A stretch of DNA of 64,000 nt from an uncultured Alphaproteobacteria bacterium (GTDB lineage: Bacteria > Pseudomonadota > Alphaproteobacteria > Rhodobacterales > Rhodobacteraceae): assembly GCA_902581005.1 (NCBI GenBank), contig CACHMT010000004.1:1-64000 (forward strand), read 5' to 3'. Made by a program: the position numbers and the translations under genes. Positions 19,325 through 32,430 of this stretch are shown here, in pieces (position 1 is the first letter of the stretch; each line of letters opens with the position of its first letter). The notes beneath the pieces were generated by a model. The model was not told the origin of the DNA. It worked only from the letters and a program-made list of their open reading frames with translations, and did not search any database.

Positions 19325-19783
19325 CTAGGATTCTACTTCAAATATTCCATCAATTTCTACCGCAACTCCAAGTGGTAGATTTGCGCCAACTGCCGTTCGA
19401 GCATGCCTTCCTTTCTCCCCAAATAATTCAACTAAAAGATCGGACGCTCCATTGATAACGCTGGGTTGCTCGGTGAAACCTGGCGCAGAATTTACAAAAC
19501 CACCAAGCTTCACAACTTTGGTCACTTTATTTAAGTCTCCATTTACCGCCATTTTCAATTGCGCCAGCAACGAAACAGCGCACTGTCTTGCTGCATCATA
19601 TCCTTCTTCTACATTTAGATCTTTACCTAAAACTCCTTTAATAAAGCCATTTTCATTTTGAGACACTTGTCCAGATACAAAAACCAGTTTGTCAATCTTT
19701 ACGTAGGGTATGTAGTTAGCAGCCGGTGGTGGTGCGTCTGGTAATACTATACCCTTGTAGATAAGTGTTTCATTGATGTCCAT
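19325..19783 (-). CDS. RidA family protein
   Basis: 152 aa. Members hydrolyse reactive enamine/imine intermediates released by PLP enzymes. Visible features: LPDAPPPAANYIPYVKIDKLVFVSGQ, GYDAARQCAVSLLAQL and the conserved Arg in KGRHARTAVGANLPLG. It belongs to the longer alphaproteobacterial subgroup (about 150 aa rather than 128). It is the first gene of a leftward run with GDPD, acetyltransferase and phhB. Confidence 0.92.
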   Translation of the reverse strand: MDINETLIYKGIVLPDAPPPAANYIPYVKIDKLVFVSGQVSQNENGFIKGVLGKDLNVEEGYDAARQCAVSLLAQLKMAVNGDLNKVTKVVKLGGFVNSAPGFTEQPSVINGASDLLVELFGEKGRHARTAVGANLPLGVAVEIDGIFEVES

Positions 19784-19876
19784 TTTTCAATCCTTTCAAA
19801 AAATCAAATGTTTAGGTATACTAATGATTATTATTTATACATAATTCCTTAATCTTTATAAACAAAAAGGTATTTT

Positions 19877-20758
19877 ATGAAAAATACAAACACCGAGATT
19901 AAAGCTTTTTTCCATCAATCTACAAATACGATTTGCTACGTCGTCAGTGACAAGGAAACAAAATGTGCTGCGATAATTGATAGTTGTCTAGACTATGATC
20001 ATGCAGACGGTAGTTTAGACACAGAACACGCTGACTCTGTGATAGAATACCTCCAAACAGAAAATTTAAAACCTGCTTGGATCCTCGAGACACATGTACA
20101 TGCTGACCATTTATCGGCAGCCCCATACTTTAAGGAAAAGTTCGAAGCACCAGTTGCCATTGGAAAAAATATAACAAAGGTACAGCATACCTTCGGTGTT
20201 ATTTACAATACTGAGAGAGGTTTTAGAAAAGATGGTTCGCAATTTGATCACCTTTTTGAAGATGGGGAGAAGTTTAGTATTGGCAATTTAAATTGTGAGT
20301 ATATTTTTACGCCAGGCCATACACCAGCGTGTGGTTCTTATAAAATCGAGGATAATATTTTTGTTGGTGATACACTTTTTATGCATGACTTCGGTACTGC
20401 GAGATGCGACTTTCCAGGGGGAGATGCTCGTGATCTCTTTAAGTCAATAAGACGAATTTTAAATTACCCTGGAAATACAAACCTTTGGATGTGTCATGAC
20501 TATTTGACCGATAATCGAAAAAAATATCAGTGGAAATCTACTGTAGAAAAACAGAGAAAGTTAAACCCTCATGTAAAAGATGGTATAAATGAAGAAGAGT
20601 TTGTAAAAATAAGAGAAGAGAAAGACTCGCGTCTTGGGGCACCTAAACTTATAGTGCCGTCAATACAAGTAAACATGCGCGCAGGAGAAATGCCTCCACC
20701 AGAACGGAACGGAGTTTCATACCTAAAGGTTCCCGTGAAGTTTAAAGAGAGAGAATAA
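19877..20758 (+). CDS. Metallo-beta-lactamase-fold hydrolase, persulfide-dioxygenase-like (Blh/ETHE1 type)
   Basis: 293 aa. Metal ligands are clear: ETHVHADHLSAA (HxHxDH), FTPGHTPACGSY, and FVGDTLFMHDFGTARCDFPGG, whose Asp-Arg-rich loop is diagnostic of the ETHE1/Blh group; a final ligand is WMCHDY. Blh proteins oxidise glutathione persulfide to sulfite and glutathione in sulfide detoxification, using one iron. There is no rhodanese domain and no BigR-type regulator next to it here. It is monocistronic, 26 bases before the MlaC-like gene. Confidence 0.85.
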   Translation: MKNTNTEIKAFFHQSTNTICYVVSDKETKCAAIIDSCLDYDHADGSLDTEHADSVIEYLQTENLKPAWILETHVHADHLSAAPYFKEKFEAPVAIGKNITKVQHTFGVIYNTERGFRKDGSQFDHLFEDGEKFSIGNLNCEYIFTPGHTPACGSYKIEDNIFVGDTLFMHDFGTARCDFPGGDARDLFKSIRRILNYPGNTNLWMCHDYLTDNRKKYQWKSTVEKQRKLNPHVKDGINEEEFVKIREEKDSRLGAPKLIVPSIQVNMRAGEMPPPERNGVSYLKVPVKFKERE

Positions 20759-20784
20759 AGTTAATTCGTATATATGTTATTCAT

Positions 20785-21384
20785 ATGCACATTTCACTGA
20801 AATCATTTTTATTCTGTTTACTATTTCTTTTGAACTTATTCAGTTTCCAGAAATTATATGCGGATAGAATAATTAAATCCGAGCAATTGGTTGAAAATCT
20901 ATATAATGACTTAGTTGCCACATCAATAAAAGAGCTATCCATTGATAAGCAAAAAATAGAGCTCAAAAACCTTTTTCAAAAATATGTTGATATTCCTATC
21001 ATAGCGAGAGCAGTTCTGGGAAAAAGCTGGCGTCACGCTAACAGCGATCAAAGAAAGCGATTTATTAGTGCATTTAAAATATATGTTTCTCATAAATACG
21101 GAAGGCAATTTTCAGAATTTAAAGGTACTACGCTGGAAATCACGAAAAGTCGTGATACTCTTACGAAAGCTGGTGTGCTCGTATCTTCAATAGTTGTGGT
21201 GCCAGGCAATCCTTCTTTAAAAGTCGTATGGCAAGTATCAGATGGAAGCGGATCTTTAAAGTTGGTTGACTTAAGAGTAGAGGGGATATCAATGCTTTCA
21301 ACTGAGAGACAGGAATTCAGATCAAAATTAAAGAAATTTGAAGGTTCTTTAGATGACCTAATTCAATCTATTTCTCACAAATAG
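20785..21384 (+). CDS. MlaC/Ttg2D-family periplasmic lipid-binding protein
   Basis: 199 aa with an N-terminal signal (MHISLKSFLFCLLFLLNLFSFQKLYA). The mature part matches the toluene-tolerance Ttg2D/MlaC family: IIARAVLGKSWRHANSDQRKRFISAF, YVSHKYGRQFSEF and the late SGSLKLVDLRVEGISML. MlaC shuttles phospholipids between the outer membrane and the MlaFEDB complex; no other mla gene is in the window. It may be cotranscribed with the upstream MBL gene. It is convergent with the PBP gene, three bases apart. Confidence 0.85.
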   Translation: MHISLKSFLFCLLFLLNLFSFQKLYADRIIKSEQLVENLYNDLVATSIKELSIDKQKIELKNLFQKYVDIPIIARAVLGKSWRHANSDQRKRFISAFKIYVSHKYGRQFSEFKGTTLEITKSRDTLTKAGVLVSSIVVVPGNPSLKVVWQVSDGSGSLKLVDLRVEGISMLSTERQEFRSKLKKFEGSLDDLIQSISHK

Positions 21385-21387
21385 ACC

Positions 21388-23403
21388 TTAGTCACCCCAT
21401 AAAAGAGCCCTAATCAAGCCTCCAATAAGGGAAGAATTTTTTGGTTTTATATCCGTTTCACCTTGAGATTGAAACTGAAGTTTTGTTGCTGTCTCATCGT
21501 AGTCTCTTAAGACGTCAAACTGATCAGGTGAAATCATTGCTATTTCCTTTTTTGAAACAAGCTGGAGGCTGATTTTTGTCATTATCTTGGAAAATATTTT
21601 TGCTGGCAAACCACCCCCATTTACGTTTTTCAATGGTTGATTGTCATCATTGCCCATCCATATACCGGCGACGTAATTATTCGAAAAACCAACAAACCAT
21701 GCGTCTCTGAAAGATTGACTCGTGCCTGTTTTGCCAGCTATTTGCCAATCTGAAACAGATGCATTTTTACCTGTTCCATTTTCTACACTCGAAAACATAA
21801 GATACTTAAGTGTTTGCGCGGCCAGCTTGGAAAATACTCGAAACCCTGGCTCAGAACCTTCCCTGATAATTACCTCCCTGGTTTCCTTGATGCTTAAGTC
21901 TCTCCATCCCTTAGGGTAAACTCTTATACCATTATTTAAAATTCCTGCATATGCAGAGGTAAGCTCTAGTAAATTTACCTCAGACGATCCCAAAGCTATT
22001 GAAGGTTCACTGGGTATAGCTGTTTCTATCCCTAACTCTTTAGCTAAAGTTTTTACTCTATTTATACCAATTTTATCTCCTACCTTTACTGCAACTGTAT
22101 TTAGAGATTTTGAAAACGCTTCTTCCATAGTAACTGGACCAAGATACCTATTATCATAATTTTTAGGGGAATATTCCTTATAATTGTTTTTACCAAAAAC
22201 GATTGTGACTGGCTCATCCATAAGCACTGTGTTAGGCGAGATACCAAGGTCTAGAGCAGCTCCGTAAACGAAGGGTTTAAAAGCTGATCCTGGTTGTCGT
22301 TTAGCCTGATAAGCTCTATTAAATTGTCCTGGTATTTTCTCTGAAGGTCTTCCGCCACTCATCGCTCTCACACGTCCATCTGCAGACATAACAACGACGG
22401 CAATTTGTGCTGTCGAATCCGACATAATTTCTGTTTCTAAGAAGGAAGATATAGTATCGTCAACTTCTTTCTGAATTTTGGGGTCAAAGTATGTTCTGAT
22501 AATAATGTCTTCTTTACTTTGTTTTGTTATTTCTTGGGGTGCATCTTGCATTATCCAATCAGCGTAATAAGAACCGATCTCATTGATATTATTCTTTTCT
22601 ATTGTAGGAAGCGCTTTTGCAGCGTTATCAAAATCTTTAATCGAAATCAATTTCTGATCTCTCATTATTTTTAATACGGTAAGCGCTCTAGCTTGTGAGA
22701 GTTTTTTGTTATTTATTGGTGAATACCTCGACGGAGCTTTTAACAGACCAGCTAAAAGTGCAGCTTCACCTATTGAAAGCTCAGATGAATTTTTATTAAA
22801 ATATCTCTCTGATGCAGCCTCAAACCCATATGCCCCAGAACCCAAGTATACTCTATTTATGTAAATGGAAAGAATATCTTCTTTGGAGTACGCATACTCT
22901 AAAGCTAAAGCAAAAGGTATCTCAAGCAATTTTCTAGAAATGGTTGATCTCCTACAATGTTTTTGAGTATTGGAATCACCTTGTAAAAGGCAAAGTATCT
23001 TTGCTACTTGTTGAGTAATGGTTGAACCCCCATGACCGGAAAAGGGTCCTCTTCCCTCTCTCAAATTTATTCTTATCGCGCCCAGAATTCCCCTTATTGA
23101 AATCCCGTAGTGAGAATAGAAAGATCTATCCTCCACGGATATTATTGCGTCATGAAGAACACGATTCAAACCTTTCGATTTTAAAATGCCACCAAATTGG
23201 TTTCCGCGCCAAGCAAATACATCATTATTTCTATCAAGAAGTGTTACCGACCCTCTTTTTCTATCATCTAAAAGTGAGGCAATTGGTGGTAGCTTATTTA
23301 CATAATTGACTACCGCAATAAACAGCATTAAAAAAACTATCATAGCCACATTCAGGGACACCCAAAGTAAGTATTTTAATGTTTTTCTAAAAATTGTACT
23401 CAT
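21388..23403 (-). CDS. Class A penicillin-binding protein (1A family)
   Basis: 671 aa from the ATG at 23401-23403; a TTG 60 bases upstream would add 20 residues. One transmembrane helix (about residues 12-34) anchors it in the inner membrane. The GT51 transglycosylase domain shows VEDRSFYSHYGISIRG with catalytic Glu and GGSTITQQVAK. The transpeptidase domain has the SxxK serine in RQPGSAFKPFVYG, SKSLN, and KTGTSQSFRDAWFVG. It polymerises and cross-links peptidoglycan. It lies alone on the minus strand, between the MlaC-like gene and glnK. Confidence 0.95.
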   Translation of the reverse strand: MSTIFRKTLKYLLWVSLNVAMIVFLMLFIAVVNYVNKLPPIASLLDDRKRGSVTLLDRNNDVFAWRGNQFGGILKSKGLNRVLHDAIISVEDRSFYSHYGISIRGILGAIRINLREGRGPFSGHGGSTITQQVAKILCLLQGDSNTQKHCRRSTISRKLLEIPFALALEYAYSKEDILSIYINRVYLGSGAYGFEAASERYFNKNSSELSIGEAALLAGLLKAPSRYSPINNKKLSQARALTVLKIMRDQKLISIKDFDNAAKALPTIEKNNINEIGSYYADWIMQDAPQEITKQSKEDIIIRTYFDPKIQKEVDDTISSFLETEIMSDSTAQIAVVVMSADGRVRAMSGGRPSEKIPGQFNRAYQAKRQPGSAFKPFVYGAALDLGISPNTVLMDEPVTIVFGKNNYKEYSPKNYDNRYLGPVTMEEAFSKSLNTVAVKVGDKIGINRVKTLAKELGIETAIPSEPSIALGSSEVNLLELTSAYAGILNNGIRVYPKGWRDLSIKETREVIIREGSEPGFRVFSKLAAQTLKYLMFSSVENGTGKNASVSDWQIAGKTGTSQSFRDAWFVGFSNNYVAGIWMGNDDNQPLKNVNGGGLPAKIFSKIMTKISLQLVSKKEIAMISPDQFDVLRDYDETATKLQFQSQGETDIKPKNSSLIGGLIRALLWGD

Positions 23404-23650
23404 GACTAAATTAAATGTTTGTCTAACAACAATTACCCTGTGAAAAAATCTTTGTAAACCCAAGACTGTTTATTAGAAATACGTACTTTTTTTGCCTAAA
23501 AATTAACCAATTGCACTTTTTTGCTTAATTATTAATCAAATTTCTATGATTTTTAAAAAATTCAGCTTCAAGATAAAAAATTGCCATTTCTATTTTTCAA
23601 TCATCACCTACAAGTTGCATCAATAAATCGTAATTGCGAAAGGAGACTTA

Positions 23651-23989
23651 ATGAAACTTATAATAGCAGTTATTAAACCTTTCAAACTGGAAGAGGTACG
23701 TGATGCATTGAAGGATATAGGCATCCAGGGCCTTATGGTTTCAGAAGTAAAAGGTTATGGAAGGCAAGATGGCCATTCCGAAGTTTACAGAGGAGCGGAA
23801 TATACCGTTAGCTTTGTTCCAAAGTTAAAATTAGAAATAGTGGTAACAGACAAAGATGCCTCCAAAACTGTCGACACCATTAGTGAGGTCGCTAAAACAG
23901 GGAAGATAGGCGATGGTAAAATTTTTGTTTCCCCTATTGAGTCTGCCCTGCGGATAAGGACTGACGAAAAAAATGATGATGCAATTTAA
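23651..23989 (+). CDS. glnK: Nitrogen regulatory protein P-II (GlnK)
   Basis: 112 aa, full length. It senses 2-oxoglutarate and ATP/ADP and blocks AmtB. The uridylylation tyrosine is in the T-loop (EVYRGAEYTVSFVPK), followed by GKIGDGKIFVSPIE and RIRTDEKNDDAI. The start has a strong AAAGGAG Shine-Dalgarno. It lies just upstream of amtB, the classic pair. The 187-base upstream region is AT-rich; a sigma-54-like element there has wrong spacing. Confidence 0.97.
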   Translation: MKLIIAVIKPFKLEEVRDALKDIGIQGLMVSEVKGYGRQDGHSEVYRGAEYTVSFVPKLKLEIVVTDKDASKTVDTISEVAKTGKIGDGKIFVSPIESALRIRTDEKNDDAI

Positions 23990-24017
23990 CCCCATGTTTA
24001 AAAAGAAAGAGCAAAGA

Positions 24018-25334
24018 ATGTCTAAATTATTATTTTTGAGCACTGCTGTGCTAGGTTTATCTTCGACAACACTGTTCGCAGATGGACATGCCCAAGACTA
24101 TAGTGAGTCAGGGTACTTTATATTTAATACGTTGCTATTCCTAATCGGCGGTTTTTTGGTGATGTGGATGGCCGCTGGTTTCGCAATGCTGGAAACGGGA
24201 TTGGTAAGATCTAAAAATGCATCCACGCAACTTTTAAAGAATGTTGCGTTATTCTCTCTCGCGTCAATCGCATATTTCATTGTAGGATTTAATTTAATGT
24301 ACCCTGGCGATGGTTGGATTATCAACGGATGGATGGGAGGATTCTCGCTAACGGGTCTAGAGCCCGCTGGGGTTGGTGCTGACGGCGTCGACTTAACATA
24401 TGCCTCGGTTGGGTCTGATTTTTTCTTTCAATTAATGTTTTGTGCCGCTACTGCCTCAATAGTTTCTGGTACAGTGGCAGAGCGTGTAAAGCTTTGGCCC
24501 TTTTTGATTTTCACTATAGTGTTAACAGGGATCTTCTACCCAATAAGCGCTTCATGGCAGTGGGGTGGCGGTTGGCTATCAGAAGCTGGTTTTTCAGATT
24601 TTGCCGGATCAACAGTAGTGCACGCAACGGGTGCCGCAGCTGCTTTAGCCGGTGCAATGGTAATTGGTGCCAGACATGGAAGATATAAAGATGATGGATC
24701 TGTCATACCAATGCCTGGTTCAAACTTGCCACTAGCAACATTAGGGATGTTTATCCTCTGGTTAGGATGGTTTGGTTTCAATGGCGGCTCACAACTAGCT
24801 ATGGGAACAATTGGTGATGTTGCTGACGTATCGAGGATATTTGCGAACACTAATACTGCAGCTGCCGGAGGTGCAGTCGCAGCTCTCATTTTAACCCAAA
24901 TTATGTACGGTAAAGCTGACTTGACCATGGTATTAAACGGCGCGTTAGCAGGTCTTGTATCCATAACCGCTGAGCCTCTAATGCCTTCGCTAGGGCTTGC
25001 TACAATTATAGGTGCTATCGGTGGAGTAATAATTGTATTCTCAGTACCGCTACTCGATAGACTAAAAATAGACGATGTAGTAGGCGCCATATCAGTACAC
25101 GGAATTGCTGGAATTTGGGGAACCCTTGCTGTGGTCCTTTCTAATTCGGATGCTTCATTTGGCACCCAATTACTTGGTACGGTATCCATCTGCCTATTCA
25201 CTTTCATCGTTTCCTACATTGCATGGATGATTTTGGATATGTTGATGGGCGCAAAAGTAAGTGAAGAGAGTGAAGTAGAAGGACTTGATAAGACTGAGCT
25301 AGGAATCGAAGCTTATCCAGATTTTTCTAAGTAA
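24018..25334 (+). CDS. amtB: Ammonium transporter
   Basis: 438 aa from the ATG at 24018, which gives a proper signal peptide (MSKLLFLSTAVLGLSSTTLFADG); the frame could start as early as 23973, overlapping glnK. About eleven membrane helices follow. Conduction-site residues are recognisable: AGFAMLETGLVRSKN, SWQWGGGWL, STVVHATGAAAALAG (first pore His), and AISVHGIAGIWGTL (second pore His). It imports ammonium and is regulated by the GlnK encoded just before it. A strong terminator follows. Confidence 0.97.
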   Translation: MSKLLFLSTAVLGLSSTTLFADGHAQDYSESGYFIFNTLLFLIGGFLVMWMAAGFAMLETGLVRSKNASTQLLKNVALFSLASIAYFIVGFNLMYPGDGWIINGWMGGFSLTGLEPAGVGADGVDLTYASVGSDFFFQLMFCAATASIVSGTVAERVKLWPFLIFTIVLTGIFYPISASWQWGGGWLSEAGFSDFAGSTVVHATGAAAALAGAMVIGARHGRYKDDGSVIPMPGSNLPLATLGMFILWLGWFGFNGGSQLAMGTIGDVADVSRIFANTNTAAAGGAVAALILTQIMYGKADLTMVLNGALAGLVSITAEPLMPSLGLATIIGAIGGVIIVFSVPLLDRLKIDDVVGAISVHGIAGIWGTLAVVLSNSDASFGTQLLGTVSICLFTFIVSYIAWMILDMLMGAKVSEESEVEGLDKTELGIEAYPDFSK

Positions 25335-25358
25335 TCTTTAGAAATAGTTTCTCCTCCT

Positions 25359-25391
25359 AAACCCACTCGTTAAAAACGAGTGGGTTTTTTT
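25359..25391 (+). terminator. Intrinsic terminator after amtB
   Basis: A perfect 13-bp stem (25359-25371 with 25375-25387, core CCCACTCG/CGAGTGGG) with a 3-base loop, followed by T residues, 25 bases after the amtB stop. Confidence 0.93.
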
Positions 25392-25461
25392 GATATTATT
25401 TGATTTTTGGTCAAAAAGATGGTTTGATTTTCAGATGTAAATATAACTTTAAGGGTACATT

Positions 25462-25752
25462 ATGACACAAAAACCGATGACAAAGGCACAGCTTGTATCG
25501 GCGTTAGCAGACGCGACAGGTTCCGATAAGGCATCTTCCAACAGAATGTTAGATGCATTATCAGGTATTATTACCAAAGAGGTAGCCGCAGGTGGTGCAG
25601 TAACAGTTCCAAGTGTTGGAAAGTTTTTTTGTAGAGCCAGACCTGAGAGAATGGTTAGGAATCCTGCTACAGGCGAGCAAATGAAAAAACCGGCTGATAG
25701 GGTAGTTAAAGTCACTATTGCAAAAGCTCTGAAAGACGTAATTAACTCTTAA
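25462..25752 (+). CDS. HU-family DNA-binding protein
   Basis: 96 aa histone-like protein, dimeric, which bends DNA and compacts the nucleoid. It has the TKAQLVSALADATGSDK N-terminal helices, VPSVGKFFCRARPERMVRNPATGE with the DNA-intercalating Asn-Pro on the beta arm, and the KVTIAKALKDVI C-terminus. An internal ATG (MTKAQ) would be nearer the usual HU start but the Shine-Dalgarno fits the upstream ATG. It sits between amtB's terminator and an EamA transporter. Confidence 0.93.
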   Translation: MTQKPMTKAQLVSALADATGSDKASSNRMLDALSGIITKEVAAGGAVTVPSVGKFFCRARPERMVRNPATGEQMKKPADRVVKVTIAKALKDVINS

Positions 25753-25778
25753 CAAAAATCTGTCCAAAATTGATTTAA

Positions 25779-29125
<3,347 letters not shown>

Positions 29126-29182
29126 TTAAAAATAATATGTAATGATTTGTATATTTTATAAAAATATGGGAGTTTGGGTTTG

Positions 29183-30211
29183 ATGAAAAGACAAGTTGTA
29201 GACCTCATCGGTAATACACCTCTTATAAAACTTGAAAAGGCATCAGAAGAAACTGGTTGTAATATTTTTGGTAAAGCAGAATTTTTAAACCCAGGCCAAT
29301 CGGTCAAAGATAGAGCCGCCTTGGAAATAATAAAACAAGCAATTGCCTCTAAAGATATTGGTCCAGGTGGATCAATAGTTGAAGGAACAGCGGGGAATAC
29401 TGGGATTGGTCTTTCTCTCGTAGCTAGTTTCTATGGTTTTAAATCGGTAATAGTCATACCAGAAACACAATCGGAAGAAAAAAAAGAAGCCTTGAAAATG
29501 CTAGGTGCTAAATTGGTAGAGGTCCCTGCAAAGCCATATAGCGACCCAAATAATTACATCAGATACTCCGAACGATTAGCCTCTGAGTTAAATAAGATTT
29601 CAAAGACAGGCGCTTTTTGGGCAAATCAATTTGATAACTTAAACAATAGAAAAGCACATATCAAAAATACGAGTCAGGAAATTTTTGAGCAAACAAATGG
29701 AAAGATTGACGGCTTTATCTGTTCTGTTGGCACCGGAGGAACCTTAGCAGGTGTTAGCATTGGATTGAAACAGAGAAACTCCAATATAAAAATTGGATTG
29801 GCTGATCCCGACGGATCAGCTCTCTTCAAATATTATACTGATGGAATTTTAAAATCTGATGGTTCATCAATTACTGAGGGTATTGGTCAGGGACGTATTA
29901 CTAAAAATTTAGAGGGTCTAAAACCTGACTTTAGCTATAATATTAAAGATGATGAAGCGCTAAAAATCATTTACTCTCTTATAATTGAAGAGGGTCTGAG
30001 CCTTGGCACATCATCTGGGATAAACATCTGTGGAGCGATTAAAATGGGCAAAGAGCTTGGACCCGGCCACACCATTGTTACAATACTGTGTGATCATAGC
30101 CAGAGATATAAATCCAAACTTTTTAATATTGAATTTCTAAAAGAAAGAAATTTACCTATTCCTGTTTGGTTTAAAAACGAAAATCAAGACTTACCGAACG
30201 TTTTAATATAA
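29183..30211 (+). CDS. cysK: Cysteine synthase A-type PLP enzyme
   Basis: 342 aa from the ATG at 29183. It makes cysteine from O-acetylserine and sulfide. PLP-lysine lies in NPGQSVKDRAALEII; the substrate loop is VEGTAGNTGIGLSLVA; the phosphate-binding loop is VGTGGTLAGV; the late SSGINICGAIK Ser contacts the pyridine nitrogen. The ~25-residue C-terminal tail (NIEFLKERNLPIPVWF) is characteristic of the longer alphaproteobacterial CysK group. O-phosphoserine or cystathionine-synthase activity cannot be excluded from sequence. The 3' end overlaps the convergent TauE/SafE gene. Confidence 0.9.
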   Translation: MKRQVVDLIGNTPLIKLEKASEETGCNIFGKAEFLNPGQSVKDRAALEIIKQAIASKDIGPGGSIVEGTAGNTGIGLSLVASFYGFKSVIVIPETQSEEKKEALKMLGAKLVEVPAKPYSDPNNYIRYSERLASELNKISKTGAFWANQFDNLNNRKAHIKNTSQEIFEQTNGKIDGFICSVGTGGTLAGVSIGLKQRNSNIKIGLADPDGSALFKYYTDGILKSDGSSITEGIGQGRITKNLEGLKPDFSYNIKDDEALKIIYSLIIEEGLSLGTSSGINICGAIKMGKELGPGHTIVTILCDHSQRYKSKLFNIEFLKERNLPIPVWFKNENQDLPNVLI

Positions 30212-30988
30212 TGGGAAAAAATCTGATTTATCCAAAAGATTAATAGAAGCAAAAAGTAGAAAAATCATAAGAAGCGTTTCAAACAACTTTTCGGATATGA
30301 ATGATCTTATTTTTTCTCCTATTAAAAACCCAAAAACCGAAGGAAATATCATTAAAGTAGACAGTATTAAGGTTTGGCTATCCAATAATTCGAAGAAATA
30401 GTGAGTAGAAAAAAGTCCGAGTGAGCCAACGAATATGTAAAGACCTGTAAGACCAACGAATTGGTCTTTGTTGGCTTTCCTTATAAGAAGAAGTATAGCA
30501 ATTGTTGGCGCCCAAACATGGGTGAACCCTGCGGCTGTACCTATAATGGCTCCTGATACAACTTGTATTATTTTATCAAACCCTAGACCAAAAGATAAAG
30601 AAAAGCCCGTCCAGCGATAAATTATAAAAATGAAAATCATTAAGCCCAGTAAAAAGGAAAGTGTTTTCTGCTCTAATGAAAATGAAAAATAACTGAAACT
30701 GAAAGTACAAACAAAAAGGGATACCAACAGATATTTATTTGAAAAAACCATATCAACCTTATCAGTTGACCTATAATACTGTAAAAAGTTCGTAACCAAC
30801 GTTGGTATAATTATCATCATCATTGCAAGTCTCGGTGAGGTATAAAGGCTAAGAAGTGTTATTGAAACGATAGGTAGTCCCATCCCTATGCTACCCTTAA
30901 CTATTCCAGCAATTAAAAAAACAGCAGCTGTTAGGAAAATAAAATAACTCGATATATCATCATTAAAAAAGGTGGATAAATCAGACAA
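30203..30988 (-). CDS. TauE/SafE-family membrane permease
   Basis: 261 aa with about eight hydrophobic helices. The first repeat, FLIAGIVKGSIGMGLPIVSI, matches the family's GxxGxGGG-type opening; the second repeat resembles it (GAIIGTAAGFTHVWAPTIAI). Members export sulfite, sulfoacetate or similar anions; the substrate is not known. Its start overlaps the end of pncB by eight bases, so they are coupled in one operon, although no functional link is obvious. Confidence 0.85.
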   Translation of the reverse strand: MSDLSTFFNDDISSYFIFLTAAVFLIAGIVKGSIGMGLPIVSITLLSLYTSPRLAMMMIIIPTLVTNFLQYYRSTDKVDMVFSNKYLLVSLFVCTFSFSYFSFSLEQKTLSFLLGLMIFIFIIYRWTGFSLSFGLGFDKIIQVVSGAIIGTAAGFTHVWAPTIAILLLIRKANKDQFVGLTGLYIFVGSLGLFSTHYFFELLDSQTLILSTLMIFPSVFGFLIGEKIRSFISEKLFETLLMIFLLFASINLLDKSDFFPLY

Positions 30989-32273
30989 TTAAAGTTTCTT
31001 TACTCTGTTCAGATAATCCAAAAGTTTTTTTGTATTGTTTTATTTTATTTTCTGGTCCCATTGCCTTATTAGAATTGTCTGACAATTTCACGGTCGGTTG
31101 TCCATTGGCAGAAACAGCTTTACAGACCAATGAAAAGGGATCCAATGACCCATTATCAATCAAACCTCTAAAATCATTTGTTAATAAAGTTCCCCAGCCG
31201 AAACCTGTTTGGACCCTTTGGTTAAATTTTTTATAAAGCTCAATAATTTTTTTTGTGTCCAGTCCATCTGAAAAAATTATCAATTTTTCTTTGGTATCTT
31301 CACCCTTGGTTTGCCACCAGTCAATGGCACACTGGGCTCCCAACACAGGATCACCTGAGTCGATTCTTACTCCGGTCCATGAAGCAAGCCAGTCCGGCGC
31401 ATTAGTTAAGAAATTTTGAGTGCCATATGTATCAGGTAATATCACCCTTAAATTGCCATCATGCTCCTCATGCCAATCTTCTAAAACCTTATACGGTGCC
31501 TGTTTTAATTCCATCTCCGATTTCGCCAAAGCCGAAAAGATCATAGGTAACTCATGAGCATTTGTTCCTATAGCTTCAAGCTCACGTCGCATAGCAATGA
31601 GGCAATTGGAGGTACCAATAAACTTTGACCCCATGCCTTCACACATTGCCTGCACACACCAATCTTGCCAAAGGAAACTGTGCCTCCTTCTAGTTCCAAA
31701 GTCAGCTATTCTCATGCCATCGAAAGGCTTCAACTGCTCTATTTTTTCCCACAGCTTTGTCATCGCCCTAGCATAAAGAACCTGTAACTCGAAACGCCCC
31801 ATATTCTTTAAAACAGCTTTAGATCTCAACTCTGTCAATACGGATAAAACTGGAACCTCCCAAAACATGACTTCAGCCCATGGCCCCTCGAAACTAATTT
31901 CAAACTGCCCATCTTTTTTTCTGATCTCATATTCTGGTAACTTTAGTTTTTCTAACCAATCAATAAATGATGGTCTAAATATAGCGCGCTTTCCATAAAA
32001 TAAATTTCCTCTTAACCAAGTAGACTCTCCCTTACTCAAGGATAAATCCCTTATGTGGTTTAATTGCTCTCTTAATTCTTCTTCGTCTATTATATTTGCG
32101 AGGAGTATTTTACTTGATCTATTTAAAACGGAAAACTTAACAGTTACGTCAGGCGCATTTCTCAACACGAATTGAGCCATTAATAGTTTGTAAAAATCTA
32201 TATCCAGCAAAGACCGGACTATTGGATCAATTTTCCAATTATGGTTATATACTCTCGAAGCAATATCTATCAT
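30981..32273 (-). CDS. pncB: Nicotinate phosphoribosyltransferase
   Basis: 430 aa from the ATG at 32273; a GTG at 32312 would add 13 residues. It converts nicotinate and PRPP to nicotinate mononucleotide in NAD salvage. Family marks: LLDIDFYKLLMAQ, FGTRRRHSFLWQDW with the catalytic region, the substrate loop GTSNCLIAMR, GVRIDSGDPV and FSDGLDTKKIIELY. Full length. It is the first gene of the leftward pair with TauE/SafE. Confidence 0.95.
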   Translation of the reverse strand: MIDIASRVYNHNWKIDPIVRSLLDIDFYKLLMAQFVLRNAPDVTVKFSVLNRSSKILLANIIDEEELREQLNHIRDLSLSKGESTWLRGNLFYGKRAIFRPSFIDWLEKLKLPEYEIRKKDGQFEISFEGPWAEVMFWEVPVLSVLTELRSKAVLKNMGRFELQVLYARAMTKLWEKIEQLKPFDGMRIADFGTRRRHSFLWQDWCVQAMCEGMGSKFIGTSNCLIAMRRELEAIGTNAHELPMIFSALAKSEMELKQAPYKVLEDWHEEHDGNLRVILPDTYGTQNFLTNAPDWLASWTGVRIDSGDPVLGAQCAIDWWQTKGEDTKEKLIIFSDGLDTKKIIELYKKFNQRVQTGFGWGTLLTNDFRGLIDNGSLDPFSLVCKAVSANGQPTVKLSDNSNKAMGPENKIKQYKKTFGLSEQSKETLIV

Positions 32274-32430
32274 AAAATCATAACACAAAGATTCTAATCT
32301 AATTGCAAGCACTAATAGAAGTGATACTAATTATAAAAGTATAAGTCACATTGGTTAATTTTTTATTTTAAATTTGCCAAAGTATTGAGAAAATAAATTT
32401 TTGATGATTTATCGTAGTAATTGATGCCTA

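Noticed and set aside
23511..23524. Sigma-54-like element TTGCAC...TTGC upstream of glnK
   Set aside because: The distance between the two G-containing elements is one base too short and the -24 GG is not intact; in Rhodobacterales nitrogen promoters often use sigma-70 anyway.
24536..25207. 223-codon minus-strand frame inside amtB
   Set aside because: Antisense shadow; the protein is Pro/Ala/Ser-rich as expected from the complement of membrane-helix codons.
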